64,000 nt of DNA from positions 992,001 to 1,056,000 of the forward strand of contig JAGKQI010000047.1 of assembly GCA_018806915.1 (NCBI GenBank). The letters run 5' to 3'. Position 1 is the stretch's first letter. Each line of letters begins with the position of its first letter. Positions 29,689 through 40,800 of the stretch are shown piece after piece. A program made the translations under genes and the position numbers. The notes under the pieces were generated by a model. That model was not told the origin of the DNA. It saw nothing but the letters and a program-made list of their open reading frames with translations, and ran no database searches. The DNA comes from Phytophthora colocasiae (Eukaryota > Oomycota > Peronosporomycetes > Peronosporales > Peronosporaceae).

Positions 29689-31311
29689 ATGCCGGGACTG
29701 TCTGCAGCAGAGCTCCCTGAGGAGACCCTTAGAGCTGGCGATGAGATCGAGTATTTTTCTCGAGCGTTTGTGTGTGGTGACAAGCGAGGACACCGATCTG
29801 CCGTGGTCGTACGGATCGACAACCAAGACGGTCTGTACCCAGTGCGTTTGAATACGGAAGAGCTCCTCCCGCTGGACAATATAATGCGCAGGACAGCAGA
29901 CATTTCGGGCAAGAGTGTGGAGCCTAACACTGCCAAGTGGCGGAAACTCAGGACGTACAAGCTCGTAGAAGGAACGTTCGATGCACCAACCAAGTCCAGC
30001 ACTCTCAATTTAGCGCTGGCAGCTATTGTTCGCGGGGCATTTGATTCAGCCCATCAAGTACTTACGTCCCGACGCGAGGTATCCACGCGAGACAGTGCAG
30101 GGACGATCAGAGCTGGAGATAGTGAAACGCTGCCACCATTGGCGATCGCAAAGACGTCCAGCACCTCCGTAACGCATCTCAGCGGGTGCAGCTGCAGCAA
30201 TACCGGTGGCAATGAAGATTCTACGTCTAATAGGAGCGAGGAATCCGACGTATCGGCAACGCGTAAGTGCATTGTGATCGATTTAGTGACGTCGCCTGAT
30301 ACAGCATCTGACAGTGGTGATGTTTCAGAGCCTGGACCGACTCCAACGGACGATGAGCTTCTGGATGCTAAGGAGTACCTGAGCAGCATTCCGAATCGTT
30401 ATGCTCGCGCCCGAATCAGGCACCAGAAGAAACGCCGAGCAGGCGAATGGCATGTCAGCCGGTCACGCAAGCGCCGTGATCAACGGAAGTGTGCGGTCAC
30501 CCGCAGCGGAACCCAAATTCACCACGCGCACACGGTTACTGCACTAAAGATGAAGAACCTTCTTGCAATGGCCACTGTTAGGCTGCGATTGGTTGATCTA
30601 CATGAAAGAAGAAAGACATACAGTCCGGCAGTCCACGATCCAAGATTCGCTCACGCAGAAGTTCCGTGGCCGGAGGGTGTGCAGCGGATCGAAACCAGTG
30701 TTTCACATGGGATTGTGTTTCCGGACTTGGGGGACTTCGGCGAGTGTCGCTGCGAAGGTGACTGCTTCATCGACACGTGCGACAACGCCGTCGCCGCTGT
30801 CTTCTGTACGCCAAGCTCATGTAAGCTGGGGGCCCTATGCAGCAACACGCCACGTGTACGAGAGACCCTCAAACTATTCAACACTGAACGAGTGGGTCTG
30901 AGCGTGTACACGACCGCTGATATGGACGTGGGCGATATTGTGGGTGAATACACGGGTGAATTGAGCGAATACGATGCTGTTGTGCCTGGACAGCCGCCAG
31001 TGGCTGTCAAGCAAAACAGTGGCTACACTTTGCTGATGCATACCAAGTCTGTGCGGAAGAAATACGTGTACGTGGATGCGTTGCGATGCGGGTCAATCAT
31101 GCGTTTCATTAGTCATTCCTGCGACCCCAATGCTACGTTCGTGGAGGTGCGTAATGGAGTTGATGTGAAGGTGCTTGTGCGCATGCTAAAGGACGTGAAA
31201 GCCGGCGCCCAGATCACAGTGCATTACGGCGACGAAACGTGGTTCACCTGTATGTGTGATACATGCTGGAAGGCTTCGGGCGATGACGCCATGCAAAACT
31301 CTAAGGTGTAG
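29689..31311 (+). CDS. SET-domain protein, probable histone-lysine methyltransferase
   Basis: 540 residues from the ATG at 29689. The N-terminal half is unrecognised, with basic K-K-R-R-A-G and R-K-R-R stretches near residues 250-270 that could be a nuclear signal. A Cys-rich pre-SET/AWS-like block (E-C-R-C-E-G-D-C ... S-S-C-K-L-G-A-L-C) precedes the SET domain with G-E-Y-T-G-E-L, the S-H-S-C-D-P-N cofactor/knot motif and H-Y-G-D-E. It closes with a post-SET C-M-C-D-T-C. Such proteins transfer methyl groups from S-adenosylmethionine to lysines of histones or other proteins. Another ATG in a different frame at 29597 opens a short overlapping frame (M-T-T-E-Q-G-S), so the annotated N-terminus may be incomplete. 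Confidence 0.75.
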   Translation: MPGLSAAELPEETLRAGDEIEYFSRAFVCGDKRGHRSAVVVRIDNQDGLYPVRLNTEELLPLDNIMRRTADISGKSVEPNTAKWRKLRTYKLVEGTFDAPTKSSTLNLALAAIVRGAFDSAHQVLTSRREVSTRDSAGTIRAGDSETLPPLAIAKTSSTSVTHLSGCSCSNTGGNEDSTSNRSEESDVSATRKCIVIDLVTSPDTASDSGDVSEPGPTPTDDELLDAKEYLSSIPNRYARARIRHQKKRRAGEWHVSRSRKRRDQRKCAVTRSGTQIHHAHTVTALKMKNLLAMATVRLRLVDLHERRKTYSPAVHDPRFAHAEVPWPEGVQRIETSVSHGIVFPDLGDFGECRCEGDCFIDTCDNAVAAVFCTPSSCKLGALCSNTPRVRETLKLFNTERVGLSVYTTADMDVGDIVGEYTGELSEYDAVVPGQPPVAVKQNSGYTLLMHTKSVRKKYVYVDALRCGSIMRFISHSCDPNATFVEVRNGVDVKVLVRMLKDVKAGAQITVHYGDETWFTCMCDTCWKASGDDAMQNSKV

Positions 31312-31532
31312 GAGTGAGACCAAACACTCACATGGATCTAATGCGTGGACACGTGTTGTTAGCATTTAAGGAGTCTAAATATGAGGAACGCCTTTTGTCT
31401 AAGTGCTGGATGCCTTTAGATTGGTACGGGTTGAGATTTTACAGTTGCCTCGCGTGCACATTGGTGTATTAGTAGTATAAGATGCAAACGTCGGTACTAG
31501 ACTGTCTAACACGCTTTCAGGCGAGTGCTGGA

Positions 31533-33355
31533 TCAATCGTAACTGAGCGCTGGACCAATAGCGCGCGGGCGACCGCCTCTGTTCTTACGCTTCTTCCTGC
31601 TGACAAGGACTGCATGCCCACTGGAGTCCACATGAGCTGAAGATCGTAGTGCGAAAATCACGTGCACGCACGCACCAAATGCAAACCAGTAGTTGCAGGG
31701 ACACCATTGCTGCTGTACATCTACTGGCCATCCTCCCCAAGGCTGTCCTTCGCTTCCATACGAGCGTAGTTACTCCCCATCTGAGCCGACACAGCAATTC
31801 CCTCCTCGGTACGTTTGTTGGGGGCAACGGTAATGCGTGGCGGACGCATGGACAACACTCTTATCACTTGAGGTGCCCCAGCGCACGTAAAATCGGAGTC
31901 CTGACTCTCGCTCATGGACAGTAAGCCTGCACGTTTCATGTCCTGCGCTCGCCGTGTGAGGGTGGAAGCTGGAACCGGGGTGGTCATGAACGTCTTGGGT
32001 GACTCGGAGGTGGACGCACAGCACGAGCTCAATTCACGCAATAACGCACCCATTTTCAGTCGACGTCGGAGTGTGTAGTCACGCTTCAGTGAAGCGTTAA
32101 ACGTTTCTGTGGGGTTGTTAGTAGTAGCGTAGCCACAGGGAGTAGCAAACGCTTGCCAACAACTGAACCGCCCGTACAGCCACTGCCCGCACATGTACTT
32201 CGTGAATCCAACGAGAGCAGAATCTGTGCACCAACTTTGAATTATAGCGTCCCGTAACTGAACAAATGCTTCCCATGAACGCGCAAAGTGCAAGTCGTAG
32301 AGGTCTCGTACAATCATGCTTGCCACACCCGAGGGAAAGCCCTTAATCGCTTTGTGTACATTTTCCATTAAATGGAAAAAGCACATGAGGAAGTAGAAGT
32401 TACCAGAGCTGCCAAACACTGATTGGAGTGCGTTGAACTGCGCTTGGTCCGCGTCCGCCATGCTGTACCTCACTTCCAGATTATTTTCAGTCACCAACTC
32501 GTAAATTTGGCCCAGCGATCGCAGAACGACTTCAAAGATGGGTTGAGTCTCTTGGGAGACAACAAAGAGGGCCACCAAGTGAAATGCACGTGAGGAATCC
32601 GAGATTCCTAGCACCATTACAGGGTAATCGCACTGATTCGTTTTATACGTGCTGTCGATGTGAAACACAAAACTGTCGGGAGAACGGTTCATTCGTAGCA
32701 GCAGCGCTTTGGTCGTAATCCCGATAATAAAAGGGTTTTGATCGGATCCATTGCCCACGACTAAGTTCCCATCAGCGTCCGAATCCCACCCAAACGTAAA
32801 CGGCTGATGTAGTGTCTCGCTTCCGTTGAACGCATGACCGTGAACCCAGGCCTTGATGGTGTCCACTCGGTCGTGGTTGTCTAAGTACTTCCGGGAGTAG
32901 TAATTGACGAAGTTTTGAACGGTACTGAGGGATGGTACAGCTTCCAAAGGCATGCCAAACTTCCTAGCTAGAGCATTCCGAATTCTCAGAGGCCGCAGGT
33001 GGTGTGTAGCCATCTCCCTGCAAAAGTCTTTCTGCACAGGGGTTAAGCGCTTCTTTTTGGGGGAGCTGACATAGCTCGTGTGCTCACCAAAGTCGAAGAT
33101 TGACTGTACACCGGTCTCCAGACATGTAAGCGTCTTCCCCCTCCAAGAACACGCCTCCACACTGGCCTCCTCGCACGGAGTAGAGCTGCACTTCAGAAGA
33201 CGATATCGCATCTTGTGCAGGGCGTCCGGGCACAATGAACACGCCATCGTTTGGCTATGACTCACGTCATGCGACTTTAGCTCTGCCAGAACCTTCTCGG
33301 CGAGGACCGAGTCGATCTCCACGGCCTTCTCACGCCAATCAACGCGTTTCGGCAT
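31533..33355 (-). pseudogene. MULE transposase 1, SWIM domain lost by frameshift
   Basis: Open from ATG 33355 for 544 residues, then a second frame carries the end. The catalytic MULE domain has F-H-I-D-S-T-Y (Asp234), M-A-D-A-D-Q (Asp301) and N-N-P-T-E-T-F (Glu417), the expected DDE set. The first frame stops at 31721 right after L-G-E-D-G-Q. The +1 frame reads G-W-P-V-D ... C-P-C-N-Y-W-F-A-F-G-A-C-V-H, a SWIM zinc finger, and ends at 31533. A related copy at 51837-53453 keeps this junction in frame, so a single-base change near 31725-31735 separated the SWIM domain here. Cys-rich N-terminal residues 39-78 may bind zinc. No terminal inverted repeats were found. Confidence 0.8.
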
Positions 33356-33759
33356 GATCGCTCGGGTGCGTTTTCAAGTGTATGTTGTCCTTTAACAGCC
33401 TATCAAATGTGGTTGCTGACGCGAGCCTGTGGGGACCGCTGGTTGGCTCTTCAAAACGAACTGACTCTAGTTCGTAAGAAACAACTGCATTGCACAGCCC
33501 GTACAATTTACTCCGTTGCTACCACAAGTAACTTGTGACAAGTTGCTAGGATGACACGCATTCGCTGTGCTGCCACACGTTTGTTGTGCTGTCCCAGCAC
33601 TGTATTGTGCTGTCAACGCGTTCTCGTTGACTTTTGCGACGTCCCATACGCTTTGCTTTCCCCAATTCACGATGCCGGCACATCATTGCTAGCTTTCAGT
33701 GATGTGCCACCTTGTGGTTTGGACCATTTCCCGCATAGAATGAGCTGAAGCTTTTCGTG

Positions 33760-33767
33760 TCATTCCT
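33760..33767 (+). promoter_or_regulatory. Candidate initiator upstream of hydrolase paralogue B
   Basis: TCATTCCT, 20 bp before the ATG at 33787, matches the same TCAYTYY pattern seen before the NLP gene. Position and sequence are the only evidence. Confidence 0.4.
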
Positions 33768-33786
33768 GAATATCTCCACTTGCAAG

Positions 33787-35352
33787 ATGCCAGGACGTTG
33801 GTCTCGAGTAGTAACTGCGCTATCGATCACGTTTTGTGCTCTCGTGAGCGGAACTGACACTAAACAGAGTGAAAGCTTACCAGATATTCCATCCGTGAAG
33901 CTCCACGTCAATTCCAGGCGTCCGTCACTGCAGATTCACGGTCAGTCGGAGTTCGATGTCTTTGCTAATCCAGTTGTGTCTGGAGATCGCGTGTTGTACG
34001 ATGGTTTCGCTACATTCAAAGACGAAAGCAGCGTCTCCACTTACTCGTACGTGAGTGGTAGTGGCTACTTCTCGACGATTGAAGGGGAACAGGAGAATGT
34101 GCAGTGTATTCCACCCAGCACATTACCTTTCAACGCCATTCTACCAGCGTTAAACAACGCAGTTCATATTCCAAGTGCGTCAATTGGAGATGAATCGATC
34201 GAATGTGAGAGTGGAAACCTGTTTAAAACGACGTTCGCTGGCGTGGATTTCGCAATTTGTGCTTCTGGTTCTTCAGGATTCACTGCTTACTCGAGCGATT
34301 TCACCATTTCAGTGGAATATCTGGAAGAACCAGTGGTAATTCCAACAATTACAGGAACTTCCTGTAGCGCTGTAGCGACTGCAACGTCTGTGACTCCTAC
34401 AGCTTTTGCACTGATGACTGGAGCTCCAATCCCGTCAACCTCGAGACAATTGAAAGCAGCAGAACACATGGAGATGGAAGCTTCGTCCTGTAAGTGCAAA
34501 ACAACTCCCCGTCCGTGTATCTTTTTCCATGGTATTGGCAACGCGAACGAACTCGAGGAACTGGCGAATAATCCCAAGAAAGCAAGTGGAAGAATGGGCA
34601 ACATGAACAACCATTCTCCTTGCTGTTCTACCGTCAAGTACGCCATCTTGAATACGATGGATTACGGCTGGAATAACGACACTTTACAGGAGAAATTCTG
34701 CGATCGAGCACTCCGATTGAGCGATATCAGCGACGTGAAGAAGAAAACCATCACTGATACCGTCATTATCACGCATTCCATGGCTAGTTTAGTCATGTCC
34801 ATGGCTATTGCAACAGACAAGTGCAGTTTCGGTGAAGGAGCGACTTGGGTGGCTATTAGTTCCCCAATGACTGGTAGTATGGCGGCTGACTACTTTCAGG
34901 GCTTCTGCAGTGGCGATACGAAGAATTTGGCGTCAAAATTGTTGAATTACTTCGGCCAATGTCCAATGCCAATCGCCAGACAATCGATCACGTACCAGAA
35001 CGGGAAATATTCGTCCAAGGAGCTTAACACCGCGTACGTTAAGGCTCAAAAAGCTTACGTGGAGAATGTGGATGCAGCAATGTGCAGTGACGATCCGGAC
35101 GGCGTTTTATCCGTGTACGAACCGATCTTTCTTCTTACTGCTAAAATTGTGCACCATAAATCGCCCGAGAATGACGGTCTGGTGGAATTTCAAAGTTGTG
35201 CCAAAGGTCTGGATGAAACCAAGTTTGGGAAAAGTTACAAGGATGTTTTCTACCGACCGGAGCTGAATCACGCTGACACAGCGTTCCTCACTAGTGACGG
35301 GTGGTTCGAGGACTCCCAGAAACCTCATAAGTGGTTTGAATGCTTGTTGTAA
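33787..35352 (+). CDS. Secreted alpha/beta-hydrolase-fold protein, paralogue B (altered nucleophile elbow)
   Basis: 521 residues from the ATG at 33787 (a GTG 10 codons upstream precedes the signal peptide and is unlikely). Signal peptide about residues 1-23. It shares the N-terminal domain, the C-K-C-K-T-T-P-R-P-C-I-F segment and the C-terminal E-N-D-G-L-V-E-F and L-N-H-A-D-T-A-F blocks with paralogue A. The elbow reads T-H-S-M-A-S-L: the two glycines after S-M in the other copies are Ala and Ser. H-G-I-G replaces H-G-L-G. The Ser, Asp and His candidates remain, so activity is uncertain. It converges with paralogue C, with 57 bp between stop codons. Confidence 0.75.
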   Translation: MPGRWSRVVTALSITFCALVSGTDTKQSESLPDIPSVKLHVNSRRPSLQIHGQSEFDVFANPVVSGDRVLYDGFATFKDESSVSTYSYVSGSGYFSTIEGEQENVQCIPPSTLPFNAILPALNNAVHIPSASIGDESIECESGNLFKTTFAGVDFAICASGSSGFTAYSSDFTISVEYLEEPVVIPTITGTSCSAVATATSVTPTAFALMTGAPIPSTSRQLKAAEHMEMEASSCKCKTTPRPCIFFHGIGNANELEELANNPKKASGRMGNMNNHSPCCSTVKYAILNTMDYGWNNDTLQEKFCDRALRLSDISDVKKKTITDTVIITHSMASLVMSMAIATDKCSFGEGATWVAISSPMTGSMAADYFQGFCSGDTKNLASKLLNYFGQCPMPIARQSITYQNGKYSSKELNTAYVKAQKAYVENVDAAMCSDDPDGVLSVYEPIFLLTAKIVHHKSPENDGLVEFQSCAKGLDETKFGKSYKDVFYRPELNHADTAFLTSDGWFEDSQKPHKWFECLL

Positions 35353-35409
35353 CTTTGAAAACAATGTTTTTGTTTTATAAAAAGAGGAAATCGATGTCAA
35401 TTTGTCACC

Positions 35410-36975
35410 TTACAGCAGACACGCAAACCATTTGAGTGGTCTTACAGTCGTCTTAAAGATACCGTCGCCAGTCTTGAACGCTGTGTCTGCATGGTTGAGC
35501 TCGCATCGGTAGAATCGATTGTCTGGTGTTTTCCCAAATTTCGAGGGTGAAATCCCTCCGGCGCAACTGTGAAATTCCACAAGACCGTCATTTTTGGACG
35601 ATTTGTGTGGAATCACACGTCCTCCGACCATGTACTTGGCCTGGTACTTGGAGATGTTCCCGGTGTACGAACTGCTACACATAGCAGCGTACACGTGCTT
35701 CTTGTACACTTGTTGAGCGGCATCATACGCATTTTTGAGCTCTTCGTCACAGTATTTCTCGTTCTCGTAGGCCACCGACTGCGTGGATGTAGGCACTGGA
35801 CATCTCCCGTTGAAGAGTAAGTCCGTCATGAGATTCCGGACTTCACCATTGCAAAAGTCCATGAGATAATCTGAAGACATACTGCCGGTCATAGGCGGAC
35901 TTATTCCAATCCAAGTGGAGGTTTTCCCAAGACTGCATTCCCCATTAGCGAGAGCTCCAGCGAACATTAATCCGCCCATGGAATGAGTCACGACAATCGT
36001 GTCTTCAATTGTACGTGACTGGGGATCGGATTTTCCCGACATGGAGAGCGCTCGATCACAGACTTTTCCCTGTAGTGTCGGGTCTGTCCAAGCGAAATCA
36101 ACAGTGTTGAGTGCTGCGTACTTAATACTCGAACAGCACGGGGCACTATCCTTGATGTAGTCATAACCAAAATGACGGGATGTGTCTTGTACCGTTGCTT
36201 CATCCTTCTCATTACCAAGTCCATGGTAGAAAATACACGGACGAGGAGTGGATTTACACTGACAAGCTGCAGCTTGGATGGCCATGTGTGAGGCTTCCTT
36301 GAGGTTTCTCGACGTGCTGACTGGGAGAACATCTCCTGATAGCAAAGCGAGCGCTAGGGGTTTCAATTCCACAGGTTCAGCTAACACTTCACAAGGTTTC
36401 CCACCTTGCAAGTCAATTTCTGGAATAACCACAGGTTTATCCAGATAATCCACGTCGATAGTTGCATCACTTGCAAAAGCAGTAAAACCTGCTTCATCCG
36501 TCGAGCAAATAGCGTAATGAACTCCAGCAAATGAAGTCTTGAAGAGCTGTCCATCCTCACACTCGATAGGTTCTCCTCCAATTGAAGCACTGGGGATCGA
36601 CTCTACAGCATTTAATGCTGGGAGAATAGCGTTGAACGGCAATGTACTAGCTGGAATACAGCGGACACTAGCTGCATTGGATGAGCTGTCGTTCGTCACC
36701 AGATACGGAGCTCCATCGACCAATGAGTACGTGAACTTTTCGTGACCGTCAATGAACGTCGCGTAGCCATCGTAGAGGACACTAGAGCCATCGTCCGATA
36801 CAATTGGATTGGCGAAGACGTCGAACTCAGCTTGACCGTGAAGTTCTGAGGCTTTACGTTGGAGAGTGACATGGAGTTTCAGGGACGGGAGGGAGTCGAT
36901 AGAAGTCTTTGGTTGTTGAACGGCTGCACTTGCAGTCCCAACAAGGGCGAGAACAGCAGCTAGAGAGCCTTTCAT
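35410..36975 (-). CDS. Secreted alpha/beta-hydrolase-fold protein, paralogue C
   Basis: 521 residues, ATG at 36975, signal peptide about residues 1-17 (L-A-A-V-L-A-L-V-G-T-A-S-A). All family blocks are present, including C-K-S-T-P-R-P-C-I-F-Y-H-G-L-G, the T-H-S-M-G-G-L elbow, K-N-D-G-L-V-E-F and L-N-H-A-D-T-A-F, and it ends W-F-A-C-L-L. It is closer to paralogues B and D in the N-terminal domain (D-V-F-A-N-P-I-V-S-D) than to A. The tail-to-tail arrangement with paralogue B suggests an inverted local duplication and possible overlap of 3' UTRs. Confidence 0.75.
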   Translation of the reverse strand: MKGSLAAVLALVGTASAAVQQPKTSIDSLPSLKLHVTLQRKASELHGQAEFDVFANPIVSDDGSSVLYDGYATFIDGHEKFTYSLVDGAPYLVTNDSSSNAASVRCIPASTLPFNAILPALNAVESIPSASIGGEPIECEDGQLFKTSFAGVHYAICSTDEAGFTAFASDATIDVDYLDKPVVIPEIDLQGGKPCEVLAEPVELKPLALALLSGDVLPVSTSRNLKEASHMAIQAAACQCKSTPRPCIFYHGLGNEKDEATVQDTSRHFGYDYIKDSAPCCSSIKYAALNTVDFAWTDPTLQGKVCDRALSMSGKSDPQSRTIEDTIVVTHSMGGLMFAGALANGECSLGKTSTWIGISPPMTGSMSSDYLMDFCNGEVRNLMTDLLFNGRCPVPTSTQSVAYENEKYCDEELKNAYDAAQQVYKKHVYAAMCSSSYTGNISKYQAKYMVGGRVIPHKSSKNDGLVEFHSCAGGISPSKFGKTPDNRFYRCELNHADTAFKTGDGIFKTTVRPLKWFACLL

Positions 36976-37134
36976 TCTATTGAAAAAGCAACACTAAGCA
37001 GTACTAGTAGAGCTTGGGTTTAGACCATGTAGCCACGTTTCCAGACTGGAGGGCTAAAGTTCATGGGCGTTCCCTGATTCCATGCTGATAGTGAAAGCGA
37101 TTTGCCGCCTTAATACTTAGAACTAATAGTACGT

Positions 37135-37165
37135 ACTGGGGGGGTTCACACCGGCAAATTTCCAG
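37135..37165 (+). repeat. Left terminal inverted repeat of the MULE
   Basis: 31 bp, begins ACTGGGGGGGTTC and ends ATTTCCAG. It is the exact reverse complement of 42565-42595. The seven-G run is the same length at both ends. Confidence 0.9.
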
Positions 37166-37250
37166 AAAGTCCATTTCTCCAAATTTACTGAAATCGGCGA
37201 GTTGCCTTCCAACCGGTTAATCTTCAGCTGCCTCAGAGAACACAGACAAA

Positions 37251-37475
37251 ATGGCGGGGGCCAGCGTATCCCCAGCAGATCTGGTCGCGATTCGTTGGTT
37301 TATTGAACGCGGCGAAGATAATGGAGAGAGTAGCAGTGAAGAGAGCGACGGTGATTACAGCTACGACATCGCCCCGCTACTCCCTTACGCTACGAGTGGC
37401 TCTGACCTTGCTCCACGCTCGCCATGGCCTTCTTGGAGGCAGAGACTACGTACACAGTCTATCGTCGGATCGTAA
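37251..37475 (+). CDS. Short acidic frame inside the MULE, uncertain
   Basis: 74 codons from an ATG in a good context (AAAATGGCG). The product is acidic (E-R-G-E-D-N-G-E-S-S-S-E-E-S-D-G-D) and has no recognised domain. It runs opposite to the transposase. It could be a small accessory gene, the first exon of a spliced product, or chance. Confidence 0.3.
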   Translation: MAGASVSPADLVAIRWFIERGEDNGESSSEESDGDYSYDIAPLLPYATSGSDLAPRSPWPSWRQRLRTQSIVGS

Positions 37476-37803
37476 ACAGTCATCACCCGTCGTACACAGT
37501 CCTACACAGTTTTTTGTCTTTTCTTTGGTGGGTCGGCACCGTCTGGAGATTTGAGTGTCCTCCTGTCGGTCAGGTGTCCTTGCAACGACGAGTCTCTTTT
37601 GCGCGTAGTCCGCCCGGAAAAATGCATAAAACGTCACCACAAAAAGGAGTGATGGTCGTCAAAGACTTAAAACAAAGAAAAAAAAAACTGTAAGTCATCC
37701 CCCAAAGACTTTAGCAAAAAAACTCAAAGTCGCTCGGCGCGTGGAGCGTAGAATCTTTTTGAAAATACATACTCTTACATATAGAAAAAGGATACTCGCG
37801 GCC

Positions 37804-40800
37804 TTACAGTGAATTAACGATGTGAGAAACGAATCTGTAGCGGAAGTACTGCATCGGGACACTAGTGTCGAAACCCGTAGGCACTACATTTAGAAGCAGC
37901 ATTTCGAAGAAGAACATGACGTAGACTCCACAATTATATGAGTCGACCTGGACGACCCAGTCGACCTGCTTGAACCGGTATCGTTTGGGTGGTGGTGGCG
38001 TGGGTAGTAGAGGTATCAGCTCCGCACTCAAGTACGTTCGAAGTGCCGCGAACCTGTCTCCAGCTTGTTGAGGGTCGAAAATTATAATGGTAAACTCAGC
38101 AAAATTCACAGCTACGGCGCACCAGTGCTCAGAGTTGTACAGAATCACCGAGAAAAACCACAACGGGTTGGGATCTCTTCCAGTGCTGCCAGAACCATCC
38201 GTACTCGCTCTTTTACCAAACGCGGTCTGTAGTTGTGCCCACACGGCATCCTCTCTGAGTGCTTTCTGGTCAAACGTGGGAAAGCGAAGCATGTGGGACG
38301 GAAGAGCATAAATTGCGTGATGTTCTTGGTAGCGAAAGACAAACGCCCGCATACACAGATCCATGCAAGAAATTTCGACAGGCGAATGACTTCGTAGAGT
38401 GGTGATCCAGTAATAATCACCGAGCACATCGATTGTCGCCAGTCGTTCGATCACAGTGTCTGGTAGCAGCACCTCATTCCTCCAGGATGCATCTGGATTC
38501 CACCCAGTTAGATCAATATTGTCGATCCATGTTACAGTACTCTCCATCTCCTCGAGGCGAGAGATGGCAGTGTGCCATGCTCTCATCGATTTAAGCATTT
38601 TAACGTCGTACACCACTCGCCCTGTCCTTATCGTAAGATCATCCGGCCGTATTCGCGATTCGTAGTCGCTGAACCAGCGGTTCTGAAAGTGCGCCACTTG
38701 ACTTTCGCAGGACTCAATACGCCGCGTCGGCAGAACATGCATGATTTTCGTAGAATCGGTCGGTGGGGTTTTGCTTTTCTCTTCAACGAATATTTGGGCC
38801 GAACGAGTCTGGTTGAGAATAGTGACAGCCCTCAACGCATCGGCGTTGTTGAGACTAAACCCATTGTCATATGCGTCCAAAACTACAGCGAGAGAAGGCG
38901 TGCACCCCGCAGCTACTGCTCGCACCATCCGAGACGTCTGCCGGAGACCTTCGTTTTTAGCAGCCTTGCGCGCAGCACGTTTCAATTTTGCTTTTCCTCC
39001 AGCTCTTTTCTTTGAGGTCGGAATGATCCACTCGGGAGCATTTTGTTGATCGTAGGTTGGGGGTTGACTCGGGTTCCTGGCAGCGAGTTGGGTAGGGTCT
39101 ACAACAGAAATTGGACTCGGGTCTTCGTCTGCATGAAAATTCGTTTCGCGATCTAACTGAGATTGTTCCACACTCTGAGACTGTACCTCTTCTAGAGGTT
39201 GGTTACCAGTCTCAACCTGTGGTGGGGGCTCAGCATGGTCAGGGTTGCGTTCATCGCCACTGGCTAGAGGCTCCAAGGTCAATTCATTTTCGGCAAGGTC
39301 GTTCACGAGATCAATCACAGCCCGCTCCCCAGGCGACATAAGATAGCGTCCCTGTTGCTCTTCGCAGACAGATTCAGAGGTCGCATCGTCGAGTGGGCGT
39401 GTCACCAAACCAGATCCGCCACGCTTGTCGACGGAAGGGCACCTCCCCACCCGAACCTCATCCAGCAAACCTTTGAGCACCAATTTCAAGTCATCGTGAG
39501 CGCTGGAACCCCATGTGGCGCCAATATCTGCAATCTGTCTTCCATAATGAAGCAGCTCATTGAACTTATCGTTTTGTGGCTTTGCGGGGCGTGTTACCTC
39601 CTCATGCGTTTGACGAGACTCCACAGGAGCGTGAATAACTCGTGCCGCGAACGGAGTGTCGACTTCGTCAACCTTCTCTTCAACTCGCATTGCGCGATAC
39701 TTTTTCATTAGCCAACGGGGGTGAATAATACTTTCTGGAACCAGCGAGCTGCAACCGGTGATCTTGCGATAGTAAATTATGTGGCGACACGGCAGCAACC
39801 GGGTCACGTAAAAAATGCACGAACATGTCCACCCCACCGGATGCAGCATGTATTCGTCGGCAATGTCGTCTTCCTTTCCACCTGTGTACTGCATCATAAC
39901 GTAGGGACCCATCGGATAGTGCCGGTACTTCGTCGTCGAAAGCAGCGCAAACTCGTACTGCTGCTTCACGTAGTCAACAGCATGGCGAGACACGGTGTTC
40001 AGCAGTGCATTCATCTCCTTGTCGAAAGTGCTATTCACGTAAACGCCAATTTTCTTGATATGACGTCGCCATATCTTCTCGTTAACAGTCTGCCAGAAGA
40101 TAATCGCCACAACACAATCATCCAAGCTCGTAGAACTGTTCACGAGAGTCTTTAGTTTCTGCCAGCTCGATTCCAACCTACGAGAAATAAATCAGCGTAT
40201 TAGAAAAATATCGCATCAAAAATAATGGAGCCGTACACACCTGTTATTGGTGTGGTTTCCCATATGAGGGACGTTCCCCCGGTAGATTGAACTCCACATC
40301 TCTTTACAGTCCGACCAGTTTGGCTCGAAATATGCAAACCAGCGGTCTCTTTTACCAGCTGGACCCAACACCACTTTCATGGTTGCAACAATGTCGTCGT
40401 AACTTTTTTCCGTTGGAGCGCTGACCAGCAACTGGATTAGCCGCTTCATCTCATTCTTTTGGTACGGCCCCAAGTTGTACTTCTCTTTCGCCACTTCCTC
40501 TTGTAGATACTTGATGACATGAAAGTGGCATAACAAAATCCGGACGCCAGGAAACTCCTCTCGCAATACAGAAATTTCCGTGAAGTCCTTATCCACGATA
40601 ATCACGGCAATAGAGTCGCAAGACGCACAAGTTTCCTTAAACTGCCGGCATGCAAGCCGCAAAGTTTCTTTCCTTTCGTTCTCGAGGAGGCAGTGCTGCA
40701 CAAAAGGATTCCACATCATAATGGTCAATAAGTGTACACAGTCTAATAATGTGGCACATTCTCTAATTTGAAACCACATCAAGACTGTTCTCACCTGTAT

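Noticed and set aside
37120..37134. Target-site duplication for the ULP-type MULE
   Set aside because: The bases outside the two inverted repeats (AATAGTACGT at left, GGGACTTCCT at right) do not match over 8-11 bp.
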